DNA of 62,000 nucleotides, taken from Prorocentrum cordatum. Its lineage: Eukaryota > Sar > Dinophyceae > Prorocentrales > Prorocentraceae. Shown here piece by piece: positions 32,025 to 41,838 of the stretch. Both the position numbers and the translations under genes were made by a program. Every line of letters starts with the position of its first letter. Position 1 is the first letter of the stretch. Location: contig CAUYUJ010001381.1 in NCBI GenBank assembly GCA_963575745.1, forward strand, positions 356,768 to 418,767, read 5' to 3'. The notes below the pieces were generated by a model. The model did no database searches, was not told where the DNA came from, and saw only the letters and a list, made by a program, of their open reading frames with translations.

Positions 32025-32189
32025 GTCGTGTGCGCTTGTTGCCAGCTATGTGCCAGACATTGTATAGTCAGTTTCCGTACGTAGCCGTTTCGGTTTTAGC
32101 CAGCATGTTTGTTCTACACAGGTGCTCTCAAGTGAGGGAGTCTAAAACATATCATCGTATCGGTCGCACGATGTCTCGCGATGCTGACA
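31999..32189 (+). repeat. Copia A 3' LTR
   Basis: 191 bp, same ends as the 5' LTR. The difference in length is a TTTG insertion after CAGCATG. The spliced-leader-like hairpin here (32083-32095) has one mismatch in its right arm (CGGTT). Confidence 0.9.
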
Positions 32190-33500
32190 GCGCCTGTTCA
32201 GCCCCTCCCTGTCGAAGCCGTCGCCACTCTTGTTTTCGGCGCTGTCGGCCCTGCGCCAGGCGCCGCCGCTAATTCGGGCTTTGCCCCAGGAGCAGAGCCT
32301 GCCGCTCTCGATCTTAACGGTTGGGGTTGGGGGGGGGGGGGGGGCGGTGGAAACACCAGGGAGGGAGGGTGACGTTGCGAGCGGCGCGGGGAGTGGCCTT
32401 GCAAACGGCCGCGAGTTCAAGGCTGTGCTGCAGAGATTTGCAGCTGACTAGGCTTTGTCCGTTTTCTTCACTGAGAAGGGTTTCTCTCGCAAGCCGTGCC
32501 AAAACATCATCGGCCAATGGTGCCGCCCTCAAGCAGTGTAAGCTCACCCCCATTTGACAACCAGTCTGGCCTTTAGCAAATCCAGTAAAAGTTGGATGAT
32601 TGTTTCGGCCGGTGTAGTTGGACCGGTTGGCTTAGATGCGTTTCTTGTCGAGAATTTGCCCGCGTATGCGCGTATGTTTTGTCTGTTACAGGAAACTCGC
32701 ATGTTGCCAGCTGCCTCTGAGTCTATGGAGGCCTGGATGAGGGGCACTGGCTATTCTGACTCTGACTGTGCTGCGCTACCTGCTGCCGGGGATCCTACAC
32801 GGGGGCTCATCACGGCGACGCCCAAGATAATCGGTAATCGGTATCAGCCAGATCTTTCAATTTGACTAGGCAATTGTGCCAGCTCGAGTCTCGATGCGCC
32901 ATGATGGGGGAAGGCTCGCGGCGCGCGGGCGTCAACCTGTGTCTGGTGCACCTTTGACCTATTCTTGTTCGTGTTGGTGCGCTTTTTCAATCAGATGGTC
33001 TGCCTTTCATCGTCGGAGTTGACTGGGACAGTACGCCCGAGCAGATTTCCAAGAGTGGCTGGGTCGACGCCCTGGATGCCGTCGTGGCTCAGCCACCGCA
33101 GTGGATTTGTCGGCCAACCACGTGGTGCATTGTCAGTTTCGTTGTTCCGTGGTGGATTGCGGGTCAGGCCAGGGCGGAGTCATTTAGAATGTTGCAATCT
33201 CCCCCCACTTCCCTGTACTTGCTTTGCGTCGCCCCCCTTCCTGGGGCCGATCCGTGGGAGCATGTCTTTAGCATGTGTGCGGATCCAGATCCTGCCACCT
33301 TCTCCTTCAGGACCAGTGGGGCGCCGCCTTGCGCGCCGCCGAAGCCGAGCGGCGGTGCTGTTTTCAGATTCCCGGGAAGGATTGTGTGTAGCGTGTCGGG
33401 CGTGACCTCCCTCGTAGAAACGTTCAACACACTCATGCCTCGCCCTCTTCCCCCGAGTTTCCCAGCTTTCTTTCCTGCGTGCTGGTGGCGCAAGCAAGGT
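32190..33500 (+). pseudogene. LINE-1 fragment: APE-type endonuclease remnant
   Basis: After the LTR a decayed ORF resumes (PVEAVATLVFGAVGP, then a run of sixteen G at 32329-32344). From 32600: GVVGPVGLDAFLVE, FCLLQETRMLPAA (the L-x-Q-E-T motif of LINE endonucleases), GTGYSDSD. From about 33007: IVGVDWDSTPEQI in place of G-G-D-x-N-x-x-P, then WVDALDAVV. The RT that should follow is not seen, so the copy is truncated or replaced by LINE-2. Inactive. Confidence 0.6.
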
Positions 33501-34420
33501 TTACCGTGTTTTGTGTGACCTGTTCATGGGTGCTGTAGGGCCGCTCATGTAGTAACTTGTCGTTGCTGCTGATCGCCTGGTCGTCGCGTGGGCGGCGACT
33601 CTCAGGCAGGCCCGCTTGCTGCTCGCGCCCACTGCGGCACCGTTGGCGAGCTCAGGCGCTGACGGCAGTGGCCCATGCAGATTGCGGGCGAGTGGGCGCC
33701 CGCGCTCAGTGATAAATTTGGCATGGCCGGCGGCGTGGCAAGAGCTCCAGCAGGGCGCCCCAAGCCACCGTGGACGGCACCGCCGCCGCGCTTGCCAACG
33801 CGATCCAGAGCATCTCAATCCACTTCAAGAAAGAGGCCCCCGTCAAGAATTCAAAAAGTTGTTCGTCGAGCAGCGGCTGGAGTGGAAGGGCGCTCGGGAC
33901 CAATCGTTCCGCCCTCTTCGTATCAGCGCCGATCTTCCTGGGCACGCGCGCCAGCGCCAGCGTCGCGCGTCGCGCGCGCGGGCGCCAGTGGTGCAGCATT
34001 TCAAGTCCAGTGGCGGGCTCGCAGCTGAGCTTTCATTCGGGCCCCCGACGACTTGTGCATCCTCGCGAAAGGCGAAGTGGATGCGCCTCGGCGTCTCGTC
34101 TTCAAGCCGAATGGAAGCGACCTCGGTCATTGTGGCGCTGTGACGGACCAGGCGAAAAACGTGGACCGACGGCTGCCATAGCTGAAGGTCTTCGGAACCA
34201 GTTTCTTTGGCGACGCGCCGTTCGGGGTCTGCGGCTGCCGCCCAGGTAGACGCGAATTCGCAGATCACGTGCTCTTCTACTTCTACATCCACAGCCTCTT
34301 CGTCTGCGTCTTCTTCGTATACGTCTTCTTAGTCTTCTGACTCTGAGTTTGACCTGCCTAGTCAGCCAGATGAGGCCGCCTCTTCCTGCGCTTCCCAGCC
34401 GCTGCCGCTTCCTGTCTGGC
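33501..34420. other. Decayed sequence, probably the N-terminal part of LINE-2
   Basis: Short frames (WQELQQGAPSHRG, GPRQEFKKLFVEQRLEWKG) and a CTTCT-rich patch at 34270-34340. The position just before a second endonuclease suggests the ORF1 or N-terminal region of another LINE, but no motif proves it. Confidence 0.35.
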
Positions 34421-35369
34421 CACTCTGCCAACGCGCAGTGGACTGGCAGCCTTGTCTCCAGGCGTTGTCTCTTGGAACGCTTGTGGGCTGTTCAGCGCGG
34501 TAAACGCTGGGCGCCAGATGGATGCCTCCAAGAGATGCAGAACTTTCGTCCGACCCTGCAAACATCGCGAAATCGCGTGTGCGCAAGAGACGCGCGGGAC
34601 CATTGGAGATGCCAGCTGCATTCAACAAGAGCTTCGCGACTCGAGCGTTGGTTGCGCGACGTTTAACGACGCAGTTCGCGCGGGAGGGCCGGTCAGTTTC
34701 ATCGCTGCTGATCTTGCGCGGCAGTTTCGCGCGATTCAGCATCATGGGACCCAGGGGCGGGGGGGGAATGCCTATGAGAGTCATGATTGGGGAGGGGGGG
34801 GAATTGGTGATTATACATGTGCACATGCCGAACACCTGCGATTCCTTCGCTGTGTACTCCGACTCACTAGATGGCTTGTTTGAAGAATCACCACCAGCCG
34901 AACGCTGTTTTTCGATAGTCTTATGAGACTGGACCTTCACACTTGTGGAGGAGGGAATCACGCGTCCTGATGGTAGTGGTTGGTCGCGGGGATATGCGCG
35001 ATGTCATGCGCTCCTTAACCAGAAGTGCTCGGGCTGGGCGGAGGTTTTTCAAGCTGATGACGCGCGCCGAAAGCTGCGAGATGGCAACGTTGCCCACGCC
35101 TCGCGCCTAGATAGAATTTGTTAAAACTATTCCTGATGTCATTTCTGCTGACCTCACTATTCGTTCCTCTGTCATCGGCGAGCTTTTGCAGGCCAGCACC
35201 TCGGACCACGCGCCATGGCCCGTCATCGTGGAGTCGTTCGAGTCCCCATATAAGCAGCGATAGTGGGGTCGCAGCTGGTTCTGTAAGGACGAAATCGATG
35301 AGAAGTTGCTAGAGAGTGAGCTGAATATCCAAGCTAGAGTCCTTCGCTCGCTTGCATCTGCTGGTGCCT
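34421..35369 (+). pseudogene. LINE-2 endonuclease remnant, 5' part
   Basis: VVSWNACGLFSAV (S-W-N-x-x-G-L), then EIACAQETRGTIGDA (Q-E-T), then AGGPVSFIAADLA. Later, in other frames: ELVIIHVHMPNT, and at 35100-35230 IPDVISADLTIRSSVIG, TSDHAPWPVIVESF, where S-D-H-A-P is the last catalytic motif of APE-type endonucleases. The reading LRSLASAGAL runs to the target site of copia B at 35370 and continues after 60663 as EVMAVARSVVERARNLL. Many stops; inactive. Confidence 0.65.
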
Positions 35370-35374
35370 TACAG
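35370..35374. other. Target-site duplication of copia B, left
   Basis: TACAG directly before the TG of the 5' LTR, repeated exactly at 60659-60663 after the CA of the 3' LTR. Confidence 0.9.
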
Positions 35375-35407
35375 TGTGAATAGAACCCGTGTGCTACCCT
35401 CATATAT
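35375..35407 (+). repeat. Copia B 5' LTR, first part (33 bp)
   Basis: TGTGAATAGAACCC to CTCATATAT; identical to 60462-60494 except one G/A. It continues at 42614 after the YR element. Confidence 0.9.
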
Positions 35408-35480
35408 TGCAGTTCCACGTGTCTTTATCGCCTTGCGTCCTGCTCTGCCCGTGCCCGTTGTCGTATGTGCTCAAAGTGCT
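35408..35480 (+). repeat. YR element split direct repeat A1
   Basis: 73 bp starting TGCAGTTCCACG, ending TCAAAGTGCT; matches A2 with about three differences. It marks the exact 5' end of the element. Confidence 0.9.
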
Positions 35481-35503
35481 GAAGGGGCCCGCCTCTGGCG
35501 TGC

Positions 35504-35905
35504 ATGGAGCTTCTCTGGTCCCTGGCACCGGCTGCTGGGAGACTTGCCGAGGCGGCTCTGCTCCGCTGCCCTGCCTGCCCCGCGTGCCCCTCCTGCACGT
35601 GCCCCGCGGTCAGCTGCGCGCTGACCTGCGCGGGGCCCGCCAGCACCAGTCAGATCGTGGTGCAGGAGCGGGACTGGGCAGGCCTTGCCGCGGCCTTCCT
35701 GACTGGCGTCGCGCTGCTGCGCGGCTGGGACTGGAGCAGGGCGGCCTACGCCAGGCGCCAGAGCTATCGGTCCGAGGTGTTGATCCAGCCGCCTGTGCCC
35801 GCGGCTATTCAACCAGAGCCGACCCCAGCAGCTTTCGGGAAGACGGTGCCCGAGCTGGTGCCGACATCTTGTGTTGCGACTCCGTCTAGTCTTCGACCTA
35901 AGTGA
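35504..35905 (+). CDS. YR element ORF0, 133-residue Cys-rich protein
   Basis: ATG at 35504; TGA at 35903-35905 shares its A with the ATG of the gag ORF (TGATG). The first ~45 residues are hydrophobic and Cys-rich (LLWSLAPAAGRL, CPACPACPSCTCPAVSC), then an Arg/Trp part (LLRGWDWSRAAYARRQSY) and a Pro-rich tail. A signal peptide, membrane anchor or zinc cluster are all possible. I recognise no family. The stop/start overlap is the main reason to think it is translated. Confidence 0.5.
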   Translation: MELLWSLAPAAGRLAEAALLRCPACPACPSCTCPAVSCALTCAGPASTSQIVVQERDWAGLAAAFLTGVALLRGWDWSRAAYARRQSYRSEVLIQPPVPAAIQPEPTPAAFGKTVPELVPTSCVATPSSLRPK

Positions 35906-37080
35906 TGGAGCGCTCCCATGACATCAAGGAGTTTCAAGTCTTGGTGCACTATCCCGATGATGACGACGGCTTCTTCTGGCATGTGCGCATCCTCTTGGTT
36001 CGAGCTGGTGGCGCTGGGGTTTGGGTGACTTTGACGCCGACGCTGGATTTGCTCACGCATGATCTCAGTCAGATCAGGCACATCGTCTTGGGGCGTAATG
36101 CAGCGTGGCCAGCTCGTGTGAATAGGAATGAGATCTTCGGTTTCGACCCCATCACGCGGGTCGAGCTCAACCAGTATATCCAGCTCGCGCGGGTGCAGGC
36201 TCGCGTGCTGGCCGACGATGATGAGGATGCGGAGGCCCCCGAGATGGTCTGGCTCCGAGCAGGGCCGGGTGTCGACAGGCTCGGTGAGGTCGCCCCGCAG
36301 GAGGTCGTGGACGATCAGGAGCGTTTCAGTGAGATCGGGGACTCGGCTGTGGCGGAGGTGAACGGCGCAGTGATCTGGGCAGCCAAGGTGAATATTGGCG
36401 AGCATGAGGCCTGGCTCAAGGAGCGTCAGGCGGCCGAGCGCGACGACAGGATCATAGGAGTTCACCTGCGCAACGGCAAGCGTTACATCATGTTGAAGGA
36501 GGCTCTGGCTTTGTACTCGCAGGTGAAGTACGATGACTGGAACTTCCCAGGGCCACGTCTGGCAATGGAGTATCTGGAGCTGGTCGACCAGGCTGGCGGA
36601 TTCGAGGTCTATGAGCGCAACTGGCAGCACGACTCTGGCGTGTATCAGGGCTCGGCGGCGCCCCACCAGCATCGAGCAGGCTCGGAGACGCTGCGCCTTC
36701 TGATCGAGGTGGACCAGGTGGACGCCTCGAACCTTCAGGGGGTCGAGAACTTGTGCAGGCGGCAGGTGCAGCTCGAGATGGCTGTCGAGCGCAACCCCGC
36801 CCACCCCGACTTCACGGGGCTCGAGGAGGTCATGGGCGGCGCGGTCACCGCCTCCGGGGCGGCCAGCGTGGTGTCGTTCCGCGAGTGGGTCGCAGGCCGC
36901 CAGAAGGATCGTGCGACGGTGCTCAAGCAGGCGAGGTTGGAGCGCGAGGAGCGGTCCTTTCTGACCCCGGCGGACCCGTCGGGCAAGAGGGCCCCGCGCC
37001 CGAAGACCGACCTCAAGAAGAAGCTGAAGGACAAGGGAGGAGGCAAAGGCGGCGCGGGGGGCGCCGCCGGGGAGGGATGA
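35905..37080 (+). CDS. YR element gag-like ORF1, 391 residues
   Basis: Intact frame from ATG 35905 to TGA 37078. It follows ORF0 by TGATG and overlaps the next ORF by ATGA (37077). The protein has no CCHC knuckle. It begins with a compact, acidic, beta-rich part (FQVLVHYPDDDDGFFWHVRI, GAGVWVTLTPTLDLL), has a central section (NGKRYIMLKEALALY, WNFPGPRLAMEYLEL), then LLIEVDQVDAS, a helix (VENLCRRQVQLEMAVERNP) and a basic, Gly/Lys-rich tail (KTDLKKKLKDKGGGKGG) suited to nucleic-acid binding. By position it should be the structural protein. I do not recognise the fold. Confidence 0.7.
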   Translation: MERSHDIKEFQVLVHYPDDDDGFFWHVRILLVRAGGAGVWVTLTPTLDLLTHDLSQIRHIVLGRNAAWPARVNRNEIFGFDPITRVELNQYIQLARVQARVLADDDEDAEAPEMVWLRAGPGVDRLGEVAPQEVVDDQERFSEIGDSAVAEVNGAVIWAAKVNIGEHEAWLKERQAAERDDRIIGVHLRNGKRYIMLKEALALYSQVKYDDWNFPGPRLAMEYLELVDQAGGFEVYERNWQHDSGVYQGSAAPHQHRAGSETLRLLIEVDQVDASNLQGVENLCRRQVQLEMAVERNPAHPDFTGLEEVMGGAVTASGAASVVSFREWVAGRQKDRATVLKQARLEREERSFLTPADPSGKRAPRPKTDLKKKLKDKGGGKGGAGGAAGEG

Positions 37081-39275
37081 CGGCCCTTCAGCAGGAGTGG
37101 AGTCTCCGCGGCGCTGCCCACGCCGCTGGAGGAGGGGACCCCGCTCCACCGCCGGGGGCTGCTCGCCGAGCGGTCCACCGGCGTCTTCTGGGCGATCGGC
37201 GACATGGTGAACCTTTCCCTCTGCCTCGGGATCCTCCTCCATCAAAGCATGGACTCGAGAAGGGCCCTCGCTATGTTCGGCAGCGACGAGCTCGGCAGAT
37301 TTTTCGGTATGGGCAAGTGAATGAGGCGGCCGAGGCGCTGAATCACCTTGCTACCTCAACAACTCGGCCTTCGGGCCCAATGTATGACAGTTTTGGAAGG
37401 AGGACGCCAACCGCGGCGCAGGCGGCTGTACATCGGCGGCTTCATCAGCGAGTGGCTGCATGCGGTCGGGCACCTCCTGATCTTGATGAGCGGCGAGCCC
37501 TGGGGGAGCTCCTGGCATCGAGATCCCAGTATGGACTGGAGCCAGCGAACCTGGCAGCGTATGACTTTGCAAAGTTGAAGATCTGTCGGGGATCGCTTGC
37601 ACCCAGGTCCCCGATGGAAGGCCTCCCAGCTGAGGCCGCGCAGATGCTTCGCCACTTTGACACGCAGATCGAGAGGAGCACGGACGAGCTACTCAGTCTT
37701 GCGCCGGAGCTGCCGGAGCCGCACTGGGACCTCTCTCTCCGACGATCTGCTGCTAAGCGCCGGCACTTGTTCAAGCACCTGGCGGGGATTGGACTGGTTT
37801 CTTTTCGGCGCAAAGCAAAGGCATTCTGTGCACCTTTTTTCGTGAAGAAGAAGGGGGGCGAGATCCGCATGGTTCTCGACTCTCGTCAGGCCTGTCTCAG
37901 TCATAGGCGGCCGCCCACCGTGCAGCTCGGATCTGCGCGGGCCATAGTGAACCTTGACCTGTCCGACGACTTCTTGAGCCAGTGCGGGGGATTTGGGGGC
38001 ACAGCGTCCGTGCCCGTACTCGCTGGTGATGCTGACGTCGACGACTGCTTCTACAATTTCTCGAATGTCCAGCTCGCCTCCTGGTTCTGCATGGAGGACG
38101 GATGCGCCACGGACGACGCTCACGAGTTTGGAATTCATCGCATCTGGGATGACGATCTCAGGCGCTACGACCTCCTGAGACCTGGCGAGCAGTTGTTTCT
38201 CTGTTTCGAAGGACTCCGCATGGGATGGTCGTGGTCACTCTACTTGTGCCAGAAGTTTTTTGAACACCTTGTTGCATCGCAGCATCCTCTCGGTCTCGGT
38301 GGCGTGCTGCGGGATCGATCGCCTGCCCCCGAGCTGGCTCCTGGAGTGTGTGCTGAGGGGGCTCATGTTGACAATTTCAACTCCTTCAGCGTCAGCGCCG
38401 AGGACTCGCACCTGAGTGCGGAGCGGTTCTGCAGCACTTTGCAGGACCAGAACATCGGTACGCACGGCAGGCACAGTGGGGTCACCTACTTAGAGACCTT
38501 GGGCCTAGAGTTCCACGCTCAGTATAAGGTACTGCGTCATACCCAGCGACGGACGTGGAGATTTGCTCTTGCTACTCGCGCCTTGCTCCGCCGGTCTTTC
38601 ATGAGGGGTGAGGAGATGGAAGTTTGGCTTGGCAGCGCTGTCTGCATGTTCTCGCTGGCGCCTGAGCTCCTCTCTGTACTGCAGGATGCCTACACCTTTG
38701 TCGCAGATGCGCGTGACCGAAGGCTAGCCATCCCCTCCAGTGTACGATTGGAGATGGAGCTGGTCCGTCGGCTGGTTTTCGTCATCGAGGCGGAGGTCGG
38801 TGCTCCTATCTGGCGGGAGGTGCACATGGGCGACTCGTCGACCTTCGGCTACGCCTTGCTCTCTACGCCGTGCCAGGTCCAGGAGTTTCATGATGCCGTG
38901 AAGTATCGCGAGCGCTGGAGGTACCGCAAGGTCCAGTGCCTGCAGCCCGTCAGGCTCGACGCCCCCGGCGTGGTCGACGAGCTGGGCGGCCTCTCCGCCC
39001 ACGGCGACTTCGGCGAGGGCGGCTTCTGCGCCTCGGCTGTGCCTGGCCGAGCAGCGGGTCTCAAGACGGGCGCCCACACGAGCTACGGCCAGTACCTCAA
39101 CCAGCGTGCCGCCGAGGCACGGCATGGGGTGGCGCCCTCTTCGCGACACCGTGGGGGCCCAGGCGCCGCCCGAGGTGGATGTCGAGCTCGGCGTCGGCAT
39201 TCCGCCTTTGTCCGAGGCGTGGTCACGGCGGGATCGCTGGACCACGCTGTGCGAGCGAGAGTGGCAGTGGCCTGA
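37077..39275 (+). pseudogene. YR element ORF2, reverse transcriptase and first half of RNase H
   Basis: ATG at 37077 overlaps the gag stop (ATGA). RT motifs in order: FCAPFFVKKKGGEIRMVLD (fingers, K-K-x-G-x-x-R-M-V-x-D), IVNLDLSDDF, VLAGDADVDDCFYNF (motif A region), GLRMGWSWSLYLCQ (motif B), GAHVDNFNSFSV (motif C, V-D-N rather than D-D, at about 38364), TLGLEFHAQYKVL and a thumb. RNase H starts with MGDSSTFGYALL (first Asp). Beyond about 39080 the protein-like sequence moves to the next frame, so a +1 difference near 39100 breaks RNase H. Confidence 0.8.
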
Positions 39276-39660
39276 GGAGCACATCAACGCAAAGGAGGGG
39301 CGTGTCACCCTCCAGTCTCTCCGGCACTTTGGGAGGGACGCTCGTGCTCACGGCCATCGCTGTCTGTACATAGGCGATAACTTGGTGACGTTGAGCGGGT
39401 TCGAGAGGGGACGGTTCAAAAGCCACGCCCTCAACACTCTTGCTCGTCGGTCAGTCCCTTATCGTCTCGGCTGCGGTATTGACATGAGGTATCGGCACAT
39501 TGTGAGTGAGCGGAACGTTGCCGACGAGGGCTCGAGGCGCTTCGATGTCGTTCGAGCTCGAGATCGCCCTGTCGACAGGTTCGGGAACGTGCGCAAGCCG
39601 CAGGTCTGTTGTCCAGAGGGCTCGGCTCGTCGGTCCAGGTCGTCGCGAGGTTCGGAGGGA
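39106..39660 (+). pseudogene. YR element RNase H, second half
   Basis: In the frame that stays open from 39106 to 40731: EEHINAKEGRVTLQSLRHF (catalytic Glu), CLYIGDNLVTLSGFERGRF (Asp), and YRHIVSERNVADEGSRRFD (the N-x-A-D-x-x-S-R signature). It completes the RNase H begun in the previous frame and is followed in the same frame by the methyltransferase-like domain. Confidence 0.75.
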
Positions 39661-39822
39661 CACGTTCTCACAGGCTGTTTGGCGTCGCCTCCGTGCCCCT
39701 CCTCCTCATCATCTGCTACGCCTGCGGCGCCTACACGACCAACGCCACGTTGTCCGCCGACCCCCAGGACTCAGACGGGACCTTCGGGAGGCGGCCCAAG
39801 CGGCCGTGGAGCGTCGAGTTAT

Positions 39823-40731
39823 CAGGATGAGATGATCTTCCTGGAGCTGTTCGCGGGCTCTGCGGGGCTCTCTCGGGCTGTGCGACGGCTGGGGCTACGT
39901 GCCGGCCCTGCTTTTGATATGGCTCGTGGTGATGAATGCGATCTCACACTTCGAAGTACACAGCGTCTTATACTACATCTTGTTCGCTCTGGCAAGGTCT
40001 TCTGGGTCCACATGGGAACCCCCTGCTCCATATGGTCTATATCTAGGAGGGGAATCAAGAACGTTGAGCGAGCCAGGCAACAAGAGCTGGTGGGGGTGGA
40101 GTTGGCCATCTTCTCGGCCGAGGCTGCCCGCGAATGCCAGAGGTGTAGAGTAGCTTGGTCGATCGAGAACCCAAAGAGTTCAAAGCTGTGGGCCTTTCAC
40201 CCGCTTTACGAGCTCTGTGGGCTTCCTGGAGTTGTCAAGGTTGTTTTTGATCAATGCCAGTATTCGGTACCCTGGAAGAAACCTACCATGGTTCTAACTA
40301 ACTCGCCCAGCCTGGTCTCCCTGGAAGCTTCTTGCAAGCAAGATCATCAGCATGTGCACTTGACTGGTGGTTGCCGCCTTGTTGGCTCAGATGGCCGCAT
40401 CAGGTGGGTGCGGCGCACGGCTGCAGCAGGGGCGTATCCACCTGCCCTCTGCCGTGCCTGGGCCCGCGCCATATGGCGGGCTGCCCCTGACGCTGCCCGT
40501 GGACAGCGGCCGCACTGGTTCGAGGACTGGGAGGCTTCTCTTAGGGAAGCCGTTGCTACCAGCGAGCGTCGACGTCGGCGGGGTGCAGCAGCGGCTACGA
40601 GGCACGCCACCACAGGTGACCAGGAAGAGGGCGTCTTCTTCACGACGAGGGCGGCCAAGGCGATCAGGCGGCAGAGGATCGACTTCGCGCGCGCCGGCCG
40701 CGGCGCCACCATGCAAGCGCAGCCGGCATGA
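39823..40731 (+). CDS. YR element methyltransferase-like domain
   Basis: Same open frame as the second half of RNase H. Motif I: IFLELFAGSAGLSRAVRRLG; then PAFDMARGDECDLT; motif IV: VFWVHMGTPCSIWSISRRG with the Pro-Cys pair; motif VI-like: VAWSIENPKSSKLW; motif VIII-like: DQCQYSVPWKKPTMVLTNS; then a long helix rich in Ala and Arg, and a basic tail. The order and spacing are those of C5-cytosine methyltransferases, with Thr-Pro-Cys for Pro-Pro-Cys. A target-recognition domain is not evident. DIRS-type elements are known to carry a methyltransferase domain at this place, usually of the adenine (Dam-like) kind. The ATG at 40728 overlaps the stop, but the recombinase is in another frame. Confidence 0.7.
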   Translation, partial: QDEMIFLELFAGSAGLSRAVRRLGLRAGPAFDMARGDECDLTLRSTQRLILHLVRSGKVFWVHMGTPCSIWSISRRGIKNVERARQQELVGVELAIFSAEAARECQRCRVAWSIENPKSSKLWAFHPLYELCGLPGVVKVVFDQCQYSVPWKKPTMVLTNSPSLVSLEASCKQDHQHVHLTGGCRLVGSDGRIRWVRRTAAAGAYPPALCRAWARAIWRAAPDAARGQRPHWFEDWEASLREAVATSERRRRRGAAAATRHATTGDQEEGVFFTTRAAKAIRRQRIDFARAGRGATMQAQPA

Positions 40732-40739
40732 TCGCATTG

Positions 40740-41652
40740 GCTCAGTGGGGGAGCTCAGGCATCGCACAGGAGGAGACCTCAGTCCTGGTTTTCTCCGCCG
40801 TGGTACGGCGGGCCTCAAGACTTTGGAGAACTATCGGAAGGCCACGTCTGATTTCGTTTCCTGGGCCAAGAGACGCGGCAAACCTTTGCAGCCTCCTCGG
40901 GTCCTTGCTAAGACTATGGAGCGCTACTGTGAGAAGCTGGCTCTGTCTGGTTACAGTCCCGCTGCTGGCCGTCTAGTGGTATATGGCTGGGTCAAACTCA
41001 GGTCGGACAATCGCAAAGCGATGCTGCACCACCTTGACCCCGTGATCGAGGCTCTGAAAGGCTGGCCCAAGTTGGTCCGCGAGTTCGTCGTCAAGCCAAG
41101 CCCTGAGGAGATCGTCTTCCCGGTGCTCTTGTGGCTTGCCGAGAACGACGGCGTAGAGGCGGCAGCGGCAGGCATCCTCCAGCATGACTTGTACGCTCGA
41201 CCGTCCGAGATCCTCGACCTTCACTACGACGATGTCATTACGCCCACCTCGGCAGCAGCGGCACCTTATCGCAAATGGGCCGTCGTTTTCGGCCCTTGAA
41301 ACAGAGGCAGACGCACTAAGACTGGCAACGTTGACGAGCACGTTATTTGTGGTTCACATGGGCGCGAGTGGGTGGTGGAGCTGCTGTCGCTACTGCACCG
41401 TGCGACGCCTAAGGAGGCTTTGCTCTTCCCACATCTCCCCTTACCCATGCACGAACAGGAGATGCAGCGGGCTGTGAAAGCGCTCGGCCTCTCGTCCCTC
41501 AGCTTCACTCCACATGTTCTTCGGCACTCAGGCCCAAGCAATGATTTGCTGAGAAAGCGGCGAACGCTCGATCTCATTCGCCGCCGAGGGCGCTGGGAGG
41601 CTCTCAGGAGTGTACAGCGCTATGAACACACGCCCGGCTTCTATCTCAGGTA
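40740..41652 (+). pseudogene. YR element tyrosine recombinase (integrase)
   Basis: One frame with a single in-frame TGA at 41297. The core-binding part has LKTLENYRKATSDFVSWAK, ERYCEKLALSGYSP and RSDNRKAMLHHLDPVIEAL. The catalytic domain has LYARPSEILDLHYDD (box I Arg), LSFTPHVLRHSGPSNDLL (H-x-x-R), LDLIRRRGRWEAL (Trp) and SVQRYEHTPGFYL (Tyr nucleophile), so all catalytic residues are present. TGA in place of CGA would be one C-to-T change. The frame is open back to 40367, overlapping the methyltransferase ORF by over 360 bases, so the true start is unclear. It would integrate circular element DNA without the staggered cut of DDE integrases. Confidence 0.85.
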
Positions 41653-41838
41653 AAGAAAGTACCGGCTGCCCTTCTTCCAAGGTTGCCGAAAGCTCAGGGA
41701 CTCCTTCGTGCTGCACTGCGAAGCAGGTTGCCGCAAGGCTTGCAGGACTGAGCTCAACTGATCGTCTTCATATGTTTGTTTTTGAGTACCCACCGTCCAT
41801 CCCCGACTACCTCCACACTCACGTTTTTGGCTGTGAGG

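Larger units (their letters stand above)
22550..32189 (+). mobile_element. Copia A: 9.6-kb Ty1/copia LTR retrotransposon
   Basis: Bounded by 187- and 191-bp LTRs that start TG and end CA. The internal order is gag, protease, a methyltransferase-like domain, integrase, RT, RNase H; integrase before RT is the copia order. The LTRs differ by about four substitutions and one 4-bp indel, so the insertion is fairly recent. A target duplication is not obvious (left flank CAAGC, right flank GCGCC). It sits inside LINE-1. Several frameshifts interrupt pol (near 24312, 24995, 25690, 27133, 27900 and 30520), some in C-runs. This copy probably cannot make a full polyprotein unless some breaks are assembly errors. 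Confidence 0.9.

Noticed and set aside
35809-37245. 478-codon minus-strand frame
   Set aside because: It lies antisense to the intact gag-like ORF1 of the YR element and mirrors its codons; its His/Leu/Asp-rich product has no motif.
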